From NCBI GenBank assembly GCA_902767465.1, contig CACXHM010000019.1, forward strand, positions 1 through 20,938: DNA of 20,938 bases. The letters are read 5' to 3'. Origin of the DNA: an uncultured Bacteroidia bacterium (lineage in GTDB: Bacteria > Bacteroidota > Bacteroidia > Bacteroidales > UBA932). Position 1 is the stretch's first letter, and each line of letters starts with the position of its first letter. A program made the position numbers and the translations under genes. Shown here piece by piece: positions 7,199-13,571 of this stretch. The notes under the pieces were generated by a model. That model was not told the origin of the DNA, searched no databases, and worked only from the letters and a program-made list of their open reading frames with translations.

Positions 7199-9826
7199 AT
7201 GAAACTTTTTTTGATTGACGGCCATGCCCTCATCTTCAAGATGTATTATGCTTTTCTGGGCAGGCCTATGATAAATGCCAGGGGGGAAGATACTTCCATC
7301 CTTTTCGGTTTTACGAAATATCTCCTTGAACTGATACGGAGGGAACAGCCCACGCATCTTGCGGTTGGTTTCGATCCTCCGGGGGGAACTTTTCGCAACA
7401 AGCTCTATCCTGAATATAAGGCAAACCGGGGCGAGACGCCGCAGCCTGTGATAGATGCCCTCGAGCCTCTTACAAAAATAGTACAGGCCCTCAACATCCC
7501 GGTTCTGATGGTTCCTGGATTCGAGGCGGACGACGTACTTGGGTCGATGGCGAAACGCAGTGCCCGCGAGGGCTTCGATGTATTTATGGTTACTCCGGAC
7601 AAGGATTATGGGCAGTTGCTGGAGGATCATATCTTTCAGGTGAAGCCAGGAAAGAAGGGCGGAGACGATGAACTGTTCGACATTCCGCGCCTGTGTGAGA
7701 AATACGGTATTTCCCGTCCGGACCAGATAATTGACATGCTTGCCATCTGTGGAGATGCATCCGATAACGTCCCTGGCGTGAAGGGGGTTGGAGAGGTTGG
7801 AGCGAGCAAACTCCTGCAAAAATATGATACCCTTGAAGGGATCTACGCCCATCTGGGGGAACTGACTGCACGTCAGCAGGATCTGTTCCGTGCTGCAGAA
7901 GACCATATTCAGCTCAGCAAGATCCTCGTGACCATCAAGACCGACATATCCCTCGAGACAACTTCAGATGAAATGGCTTTGCGTCCCGCAAGTCAGGAGA
8001 TCGTGGGATTGTTCAATTACTATGGATTCAATTCTCTGAAGAAATACCTTCCGGATGACCTTGATACTGCTTCAGGAAGCTTTCTCCCGGAGGGAGTTCG
8101 CCCTTCTGGCTCACCCCACCATCTCTCCGTCCCTCAGGGAGAAAACTCCCTGAAGTCTGCCGCAAACGCCTCTCCCGCTGATATCGCTTTCATCCTTGAC
8201 GGGGAAAAGATATGGATTGCAGATAAAACAGGCGTACGCAGCGGCTCCCCGGAAGAATTCCGCAGCATTCTCGAAGACGAAACCAAATCCAAGGCCGGCT
8301 ATGGGGTCAAGGCGCAGATGAACGCTCTTGCAAGGCACGGAATCAGCTTGTGTGGCCGGTTAGAGGATATTGAACTGATGCACTACCTTCTCAATCCGGA
8401 AAGCGATCACAGACTCACGTCGCTCTCACGAAGCTATCTTGGTGCAGAACTTGAAGAAGTGTCTGCAGCCGAAACCGGTTCTTTATTTTCGGACGACGGC
8501 GAAGCCGCATTTGCTGAAAAAGACCATACGCATGAGGTGAAAACTGTCCTGGAACTCTCAGGAGTCCTTTCCTCGGAGCTTGAAAGCGCCGGAATGCGGA
8601 AACTCTACGACGATATTGAAGAACCACTGATTGGGGTGCTTTCCCGCATGGAACTTGCGGGGGTCAAAGTGGATATTGCTTCTCTCAAAGACTTTGCTGC
8701 TGCCCTACGGACAAAAATGAATGAGCGTGAGGCGGAAATACGCGGATATGCCGGCAATCCTTCTCTGAACGTAAGTTCCCCGAAACAGATGGGCGAACTT
8801 ATATTCGAACAGTTGAAGTTGGATCCGAAGGCAAGGAAGACCGCACGTGGAGCATGGCCCACTGACGAAGAGACCCTTGCGGAGCTCTCCGACCGGCATC
8901 CTGTCATCGATGCCCTGCTGGATTACCGCGGGCTCCGGAAGCTCCTGTCCACCTATATCGAGCCTTTCCCGCAGTACGTTTCTGCTGAGGACGGGCGGGT
9001 GCATACTACATTCAATCAGACACTTACATCCACCGGCAGGCTTTCCAGTTCTAATCCCAACCTGCAGAATATCCCTATCCGCACGGAACAGGGACGGGAA
9101 ATCCGAAAGGCCTTTGTTCCCGGTGCTCCCGGGAGGGTGATGATGTCGGCCGACTACTCCCAGATAGAACTCCGGGTTATGGCGCACCTGTGCGGAGACG
9201 AACATCTGCAGAAGGCTTTCCGCGACGGGATAGACGTGCATGCTGCAACGGCCGCAAAGATCTTCCGTGTCCCTGTAGAGAGTGTCGATGCGGATCAGCG
9301 CCGTATGGCAAAGACCGCCAATTTCGGCATAATGTACGGGATCTCCGCATTTGGGCTTGCCCAGCGGCTGAAATGCTCCAGGGCAGTCGCAAAAAAACTG
9401 ATAGATGATTACTTTCTGTCGTTCCCGTCGATCCGGTCGTTTATAGACCAGACGCTTGCAAAGGCTCGCGAAACTCTCTATACCGAGACCATGCTTGGGC
9501 GCCGCCGCTATATCCCGGACATCAATTCCAACAATGCCAATATCCGTTCGATAGCCGAACGCAATGCCGTCAATGCTCCCATCCAGGGAACGGCCGCCGA
9601 TATTATCAAGATGGCGATGATAAGGGTGGATGAACGGCTGCGCCGGGAGTCTTTGAAATCGCAGCTGGTGCTGCAGATTCACGATGAACTTCTGCTTGAG
9701 GTGCCGGAGGCGGAAATTGAAACCGTGAAGGCTCTTCTTGTGGAAGAAATGGAAAATGTAATGGAACTCAGCGTTCCCCTAACCGTAGAATGCAATTATG
9801 GCAAGACCTGGCTCGAGGCCCATTGA
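7199..9826 (+). CDS. polA: DNA polymerase I, apparently without functional 3'-5' proofreading
   Basis: The 875-residue protein has an N-terminal 5' nuclease (about 1-285: 'FEADDVLG' at 108-115, 'VTPDKDYGQLL', 'GDASDNVPGVKGVG'), a linker, a degenerate 3'-5' exonuclease domain (about 325-480) and a family A polymerase domain. The polymerase motifs are complete: A 'DYSQIELR' from Asp652, B 'RRMAKTANFGIMYG' 701-714 (Lys705, Phe709, Tyr713), and C His828-Asp829-Glu830. The enzyme fills gaps and removes RNA primers and damaged strands. The exonuclease domain lacks the Asp-x-Glu site at its start. The segment matching 'LKYDLxVLxxYGI' reads 'VKAQMNALARHGI', so the expected aspartate is missing, as in Taq-type enzymes. 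Residues 295-319 come from a palindromic DNA stretch (see the repeat entry). The 3' end overlaps the sigma-factor gene by 29 bases. Confidence 0.97.
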   Translation: MKLFLIDGHALIFKMYYAFLGRPMINARGEDTSILFGFTKYLLELIRREQPTHLAVGFDPPGGTFRNKLYPEYKANRGETPQPVIDALEPLTKIVQALNIPVLMVPGFEADDVLGSMAKRSAREGFDVFMVTPDKDYGQLLEDHIFQVKPGKKGGDDELFDIPRLCEKYGISRPDQIIDMLAICGDASDNVPGVKGVGEVGASKLLQKYDTLEGIYAHLGELTARQQDLFRAAEDHIQLSKILVTIKTDISLETTSDEMALRPASQEIVGLFNYYGFNSLKKYLPDDLDTASGSFLPEGVRPSGSPHHLSVPQGENSLKSAANASPADIAFILDGEKIWIADKTGVRSGSPEEFRSILEDETKSKAGYGVKAQMNALARHGISLCGRLEDIELMHYLLNPESDHRLTSLSRSYLGAELEEVSAAETGSLFSDDGEAAFAEKDHTHEVKTVLELSGVLSSELESAGMRKLYDDIEEPLIGVLSRMELAGVKVDIASLKDFAAALRTKMNEREAEIRGYAGNPSLNVSSPKQMGELIFEQLKLDPKARKTARGAWPTDEETLAELSDRHPVIDALLDYRGLRKLLSTYIEPFPQYVSAEDGRVHTTFNQTLTSTGRLSSSNPNLQNIPIRTEQGREIRKAFVPGAPGRVMMSADYSQIELRVMAHLCGDEHLQKAFRDGIDVHAATAAKIFRVPVESVDADQRRMAKTANFGIMYGISAFGLAQRLKCSRAVAKKLIDDYFLSFPSIRSFIDQTLAKARETLYTETMLGRRRYIPDINSNNANIRSIAERNAVNAPIQGTAADIIKMAMIRVDERLRRESLKSQLVLQIHDELLLEVPEAEIETVKALLVEEMENVMELSVPLTVECNYGKTWLEAH
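8081..8153 (+). repeat. Palindromic insertion-like element inside polA
   Basis: TTTCTCCCGGAGGGA (8081-8095) and TCCCTCAGGGAGAAA (8130-8144) are inverted repeats that pair at 14 of 15 positions. A second perfect hairpin overlaps the right arm: TCAGGGAG-AAAA-CTCCCTGA (8134-8153), and the left arm contains CTCCC-GGA-GGGAG. The segment encodes about residues 295-319, a Pro/Gly/Ser-rich stretch in the linker between the 5' nuclease and the degenerate exonuclease domain. This resembles a small palindromic element tolerated in a coding region. No target-site duplication is obvious. Confidence 0.55.
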
Positions 9827-10391
9827 CGAGTTGCTGCGGCTCGCAATAATAGGAGACGGTGCTGCTTTTACCGAACTCTGGGACACGCACATAGATTCCC
9901 TGCGGGCTTATATCAAAAGCCGCATGAAGAATCTCGACGACTTTTATGTGGAAGACATCTGTTCGCGCAGTTTTGAAAAGGCCTTCCGGCAGATTCGTAC
10001 CTACGATCCGGCCAAGAGCCGGTTCTCAACATGGCTGATGAACATTGCACATAACACGGCCGTGGATACCGTAGAACAGGAAAACCGTACTCAAAGGCGT
10101 TATGTGTCCATAGATCAGGATCTTTCCGCGGGCACTGCGGTAAGCACCATAGGCAGCGATGAAGACACTCCTCTGGAATCCATCATCAGAGGCGAAGACA
10201 AGATGCAGACCGAAGGTTATATTGACGGCCTTCCCGAACTCTACCGTCGCATAGCCCGGATGCGTCTCGTTGACGGGCTGCAATACTCCGAGATAGCTGA
10301 AGAGACGGGACTTCCTCTGAATACGGTGCGCACACGCATTCGTCGTGCGAAAGCACAAATCGATAGAATAAAAACAGACGAATCTATATGA
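9798..10391 (+). CDS. ECF-type RNA polymerase sigma factor
   Basis: This 197-residue protein has region 2 at about residues 25-95, with 'EDICSRSFEKAFRQIRTYDP' and 'RFSTWLMNIAHNTAVD' for core binding and -10 recognition. Region 4 lies at about 140-190, 'LPELYRRIARMRLVDGLQYSEIAEETG' with a helix-turn-helix ending in 'NTVRTRIRRAKAQI'. There is no region 1 or 3, as expected for the ECF group. The ATG at 9798 lies inside polA in another frame (29-base overlap); a TTG at 9831 just past the polA stop is a possible alternative start. The stop overlaps the start of the transporter gene (ATGA). No anti-sigma factor or FecR-like gene is next to it. Its regulon is unknown; placement in a polA-transporter-phosphatase operon suggests it is expressed constitutively with them. 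Confidence 0.9.
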   Translation: MARPGSRPIDELLRLAIIGDGAAFTELWDTHIDSLRAYIKSRMKNLDDFYVEDICSRSFEKAFRQIRTYDPAKSRFSTWLMNIAHNTAVDTVEQENRTQRRYVSIDQDLSAGTAVSTIGSDEDTPLESIIRGEDKMQTEGYIDGLPELYRRIARMRLVDGLQYSEIAEETGLPLNTVRTRIRRAKAQIDRIKTDESI

Positions 10392-11869
10392 AAACCAACA
10401 AGAGTTTTAAGTATTGGCAATGGGAAACGATCATCGTGTCGATGGTGGTATATTCCATTTATTACTTTGTACGTAAAAATTTTTCGATAGCAATGCCCGG
10501 CCTTACGGCCGAATACGGCATATCCAATACCAGTTTCGGAGTGGTGATAGCCATAGGTTCGCTGATTTACGGATTCAGCCGTTTCATGAACGGTTTTGTC
10601 GTAGAGAAGGTGAGTACGAGAAAATTCATGGCGCTGGGACTGCTGCTCTGCGCACTGGCGAATCTTGGATTCGGATTCGGAGTGGATCTCAGCTATTGGA
10701 TTACCGGCGTTCATGAAGGTCCACAGTTCGTGAATATGCTGATTCTGGTGATGGGTGCAACAATCGTGTTGAACCAGTATTTCCAGGGAATGGGTTTCCC
10801 TCCCATGGCCAGAATGCTTCCTCAGTGGATAGCTCCCGGTGAACTTGCTACCAAGATGAGTATATGGAATACATCTCATTCCATAGGCGCCTTCAGTGCC
10901 GTGGTGGTCTGCGGGCTTATTATGACAAACATGGGGGCAGACATGTCCGGCGACAGCAGCGTGGTTGCCAGGATCACGTCCAACCTTGCTGCCAGCATCA
11001 AGGGCTGGGAGAACCTCCCTCTTGCAGACCAGACATCCAAAATCATGTCTTATGCCTCCCATTACGGGGCGTGGAGATGGTGTTTCATTATCCCGGCCAT
11101 AGTTGCCATAGGCGGATCGATACTTTGCTTCTTCGCCCTTAAAGATTCTCCACAGAGCATAGGCTTGCCTGAGGTTGAGGGAACGGAGACCGGCAAAGAA
11201 GCTACCGAAGGCAAGAAGGGGGCCCATAAAGCGTTTCTTGCACACATGGTGTTCAAAAACAAATGGGTTCTGTTGTTTGCTTTTGCCAATATCTTCGTAT
11301 ATGTCCTCCGCATGGGAGTGCTCGACTGGGGGCCCAAGTTCCTCACCGAAGACCGCGGCATGAACATTAACGGTGCCGCCTGGTCGGTTGCTGTTTTTGA
11401 ACTGACTGCAATAATAGGAACTATTTTTGCCGGTTGGGCGACCGATCACATCTTTGCCGGCAAGGCTCACCGGATGTGCTTCTTCTCCATGACAGGTGCT
11501 GTGATATTCCTTGGCCTCTTTGCCCTCGTAGATATGCCGGTAGTGCTTTCAACCATGGTTCTTGCCCTTGCCGGATTCTGCATCTATGGCCCTCAGGCAC
11601 TTATTGGCATCGGGGCTGCCAACCAGGCCACCAAAGAAGCATCCGCCACCGCAAACGGGGTGACCGGCATCCTCGGCTATGTGGGGTCCGCACTTTCAGC
11701 CATAGGCGTCGGCCTGATTGCCGACAATTTCGGATGGAAGGCTGTGTTTATAACCTTTATCTGCGTGGGTGTGATCGGAGCATTCGTGTTCCTGTCCATG
11801 TGGAAAGCTCCCCGAGACGGATATGAACGTTCCAGAAAATTCACTGAAAGCTTGATGAACAATGACTGA
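10388..11869 (+). CDS. MFS transporter, OPA family (glycerol-3-phosphate / organophosphate:Pi antiporter type)
   Basis: The 493-residue protein has about twelve hydrophobic helices. It opens with 'YWQWETIIVSMVVYSIYYFVRKNFSIAMPGL', which resembles GlpT/UhpT-type organophosphate:phosphate antiporters, where the 'YFVRKNFS' segment carries a conserved arginine thought to bind phosphate. Other matching parts are 'GISNTSFGVVIAIGSLIYGFSRFMNGF' and 'LRMGVLDWGPKFLTEDRG'. Family members in the inner membrane exchange inorganic phosphate for glycerol-3-phosphate or hexose-6-phosphates; which ester is used here cannot be read from sequence. It overlaps the sigma-factor gene by four bases and the downstream phosphatase by eight, so uptake and dephosphorylation of the same compound is a reasonable inference. 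Confidence 0.88.
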   Translation: MKTNKSFKYWQWETIIVSMVVYSIYYFVRKNFSIAMPGLTAEYGISNTSFGVVIAIGSLIYGFSRFMNGFVVEKVSTRKFMALGLLLCALANLGFGFGVDLSYWITGVHEGPQFVNMLILVMGATIVLNQYFQGMGFPPMARMLPQWIAPGELATKMSIWNTSHSIGAFSAVVVCGLIMTNMGADMSGDSSVVARITSNLAASIKGWENLPLADQTSKIMSYASHYGAWRWCFIIPAIVAIGGSILCFFALKDSPQSIGLPEVEGTETGKEATEGKKGAHKAFLAHMVFKNKWVLLFAFANIFVYVLRMGVLDWGPKFLTEDRGMNINGAAWSVAVFELTAIIGTIFAGWATDHIFAGKAHRMCFFSMTGAVIFLGLFALVDMPVVLSTMVLALAGFCIYGPQALIGIGAANQATKEASATANGVTGILGYVGSALSAIGVGLIADNFGWKAVFITFICVGVIGAFVFLSMWKAPRDGYERSRKFTESLMNND

Positions 11870-12695
11870 AGAACTACGCGACGCGCTACTGAAAATCAAG
11901 CATGTGGCTCTTGATATGGACGGTACCATTTATTTGAGCGACAGCATCTTTCCATTCACTCTGGACTTTCTCGACAAACTTGGCAGAATGGGGATAGGGT
12001 ATTCGTTCCTTACCAACAATCCGACCCGTTCGCTGGAAGATTATCTCTCCAAACTCACACGAATGGGAATCCGTGCAGATAAAAAGCAGATGTACAGCAC
12101 AGTCCCAGCCACAATAGACTATATCAGAGCGAATTACCCTTCGGCGAGAAAGCTTTTCCTGCTCGGGACGCCATCAATGATCAGTCAGTTTGAGGAGGCC
12201 GGATTCATCAATGCTGAGGATTCTGCCGAAGATGTGCCGGACCTGCTGGTGGTCGCTTTCGATCCTACGCTGGTTTATTCCCGCCTTTGCAGGGCAAGCT
12301 GGTGGGCTTCCAGGGGCATTCCTTATGTTGCCACAAATCCTGACCGCGTCTGCCCCACCGACCAGCCTACCGTCCTTGTAGATTGCGGGTCGCTATGCAG
12401 TTGCATCGAGTATGCCACGGGTCGCAGACCGGATGCCGTGATAGGAAAGCCCGATCCTGCCATGATAGAAGGGATAGAACATCGCTACGGCCTTGCTGCA
12501 GAGGAAATTGCGATGGTGGGTGACCGCATCTATACGGATGTCGAGTGCGCTTATAATGCCGGAGCTTTCGGAGTGCTTGTGTTGAGTGGAGAAACCACCT
12601 TGGAAGTAGCGAAGGCGTGGCCTCATTCTCCATCTCTGATCTGCCGTGACATAGAAGAACTTGGATGCCTCCTGGAGGAGGCGAGGGGACTATGA
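11862..12695 (+). CDS. HAD-IIA family phosphatase (NagD/PGP-like)
   Basis: This 277-residue protein has the HAD motifs of subfamily IIA. Motif I is 'VALDMDGTIYL' (nucleophile Asp18, acid/base Asp20), motif II 'FLTNNPTRS', motif III Lys196 in 'VIGKPDPAM', and motif IV 'MVGDRIYTDVECAYNAG' (Asp221, Asp226). The C2-type cap between motifs II and III fits NagD, phosphoglycolate/glycerol-phosphate phosphatases and 4-nitrophenylphosphatases. It should release phosphate from a small phosphate ester in the cytoplasm. Its start lies eight bases inside the transporter gene, and its stop overlaps the rsmG start (ATGA). Given the GlpT-like neighbour, glycerol phosphate is an attractive but unproven substrate; a housekeeping metabolite-repair role is also possible. 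Confidence 0.88.
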   Translation: MTEELRDALLKIKHVALDMDGTIYLSDSIFPFTLDFLDKLGRMGIGYSFLTNNPTRSLEDYLSKLTRMGIRADKKQMYSTVPATIDYIRANYPSARKLFLLGTPSMISQFEEAGFINAEDSAEDVPDLLVVAFDPTLVYSRLCRASWWASRGIPYVATNPDRVCPTDQPTVLVDCGSLCSCIEYATGRRPDAVIGKPDPAMIEGIEHRYGLAAEEIAMVGDRIYTDVECAYNAGAFGVLVLSGETTLEVAKAWPHSPSLICRDIEELGCLLEEARGL

Positions 12696-13324
12696 GAATA
12701 CCTTCGGAAACAGAGTTCGCCAAGGCGGTTGCACTCTGGCGTGAGTGGAATGCCAGGATCAATGTGGTTTCGCGCAAGGACGAGGAAAACATTTTCGCCC
12801 ATCATATCCTGCATTCGCTCTCCATTGCGCAGTATCTTGAACTTTATTACTCCATCGACATTGGGGATGAAGGCCATCGGATGTCTGTCCTGGACGTGGG
12901 TACCGGCGGTGGATTCCCGGGGATTCCGCTTGCCATGGTGATGCCATGGGCGCAATTTACTCTCTGCGATTCGATAGGAAAAAAGATAAAGGTAGCGCAG
13001 GAGGTCGCAGACGGACTGGGCCTGAAGAATGTGGAATGCGTAAATGCGAGGGCGGAAAACCTCAGTGGGGAATGGGACTGGGTGGTGAGCCGTGCGGTAA
13101 CCAGCCTTGATAATTTTTATCCATGGGTGAAGGGACGCTTTCGTAACAGTATCCTGTATTTGAAAGGAGGGAATGTCGCTGAGGAAATTTCATTATTGCA
13201 GAAAAAATATCAGATTCCATCAGCAAATTTTCGGGCCTGGAGAATAGATTCTTGGTTAAAAAACGAATATTTTGCAGAAAAATCTGTAATTGAAATCGGA
13301 AAAAACTACCTTTGCACTCCCTAA
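12692..13324 (+). CDS. rsmG: 16S rRNA (guanine-527-N7)-methyltransferase RsmG
   Basis: The 210-residue protein contains the RsmG fingerprint 'NVVSRKDEENIFAHHILHS' (24-42) and 'VLDVGTGGGFPGIPLAM' (66-82), the S-adenosylmethionine-binding loop. It also has 'CDSIGKKIKVAQEVADGLGL' and 'VVSRAV'. It methylates N7 of G527 in the 530 loop of 16S rRNA; loss in other bacteria gives low-level streptomycin resistance. The ATG at 12692 overlaps the preceding phosphatase stop (ATGA) and gives the family N-terminus; the alternative start at 12665 would add nine unconserved residues. A G-rich stretch (ggaggaggcgagggg) lies before it but is also phosphatase coding sequence. The rpmH promoter lies within its last codons. 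Confidence 0.95.
   Translation: MRIPSETEFAKAVALWREWNARINVVSRKDEENIFAHHILHSLSIAQYLELYYSIDIGDEGHRMSVLDVGTGGGFPGIPLAMVMPWAQFTLCDSIGKKIKVAQEVADGLGLKNVECVNARAENLSGEWDWVVSRAVTSLDNFYPWVKGRFRNSILYLKGGNVAEEISLLQKKYQIPSANFRAWRIDSWLKNEYFAEKSVIEIGKNYLCTP
13283..13314 (+). promoter_or_regulatory. Promoter of rpmH inside the 3' end of rsmG
   Basis: TCTG (13283-13286, one mismatch to TTTG), a 20-base spacer and TACCTTTG (13307-13314), a full TAnnTTTG match. Transcription would start near 13321 and give a leader of about 29 A-rich bases without a Shine-Dalgarno sequence. Confidence 0.6.
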
Positions 13325-13349
13325 TTCGAAAAATTAAAAAAGCATAGAT

Positions 13350-13502
13350 ATGAAAAGGACATTCCAACCTTCCAACCGCAAGCGCGTCAACAAGCACGGA
13401 TTCCGTGAGCGTATGAGCACGCCCAACGGCCGTCGCGTTCTTGCATCCCGTCGTGCACACGGTCGCAAGAAACTCACCGTGTCGTCTGAAGACAGGTATT
13501 AA
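13350..13502 (+). CDS. rpmH: 50S ribosomal protein L34
   Basis: This 50-residue, highly basic protein reads MKRTFQPSNRKRVNKHGFRE and continues 'RMSTPNGRRVLASRRAHGRKKLTVSSEDRY', the standard L34 sequence. It binds 23S rRNA early in large-subunit assembly. The length is normal for Bacteroidota, slightly longer than the 46 residues of E. coli because of the acidic/aromatic C-terminal tail. No Shine-Dalgarno is seen; the leader is A-rich. It has its own promoter within rsmG and a strong terminator 20 bases after its stop, so it can be a single-gene transcript. Near-neighbour rsmG recalls the classical rpmH-rnpA-yidC-trmE-gidA-gidB origin cluster, but the other members and dnaA are absent here. 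Confidence 0.98.
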   Translation: MKRTFQPSNRKRVNKHGFRERMSTPNGRRVLASRRAHGRKKLTVSSEDRY

Positions 13503-13522
13503 TTCTTAATTATAAGGATTTG

Positions 13523-13557
13523 AAAGGCGCAGGAATTTGTTTCCCGGCGCCTTTTTT
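13523..13557 (+). terminator. Rho-independent terminator after rpmH
   Basis: GGCGC (13526-13530) pairs with GCGCC (13547-13551), extended outward by AAA/TTT. An inner GGAA/TTCC stem (13532-13535 with 13541-13544) closes the loop, and a run of T follows at 13552-13557. The -33 element of the next promoter lies in its loop. Confidence 0.88.
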
Positions 13558-13567
13558 ATTACCTTTC
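13536..13567 (+). promoter_or_regulatory. Promoter of the prolyl oligopeptidase gene, overlapping the rpmH terminator
   Basis: TTTG (13536-13539), a 20-base spacer and TACCTTTC (13560-13567, one mismatch to TAnnTTTG). The -7 box ends four bases before the ATG at 13572, so a leaderless or very short-leader transcript is expected. The promoter shares DNA with the preceding terminator hairpin. Confidence 0.5.
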
Positions 13568-13571
13568 CGGC

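Noticed and set aside
8705..9682. 325-residue open frame on the minus strand opposite polA
   Set aside because: Antisense to the conserved polymerase domain; no recognisable domain.
10241..11470. 409-residue open frame on the minus strand opposite the transporter
   Set aside because: It lies fully opposite well-supported genes, shows no recognisable motif, and is rich in His/Arg/Cys as expected for an antisense shadow.
13283..13502. Possible replication origin because rsmG and rpmH lie together
   Set aside because: No dnaA, rnpA, yidC or trmE nearby and no cluster of DnaA boxes seen; only two members of the classical cluster remain side by side.
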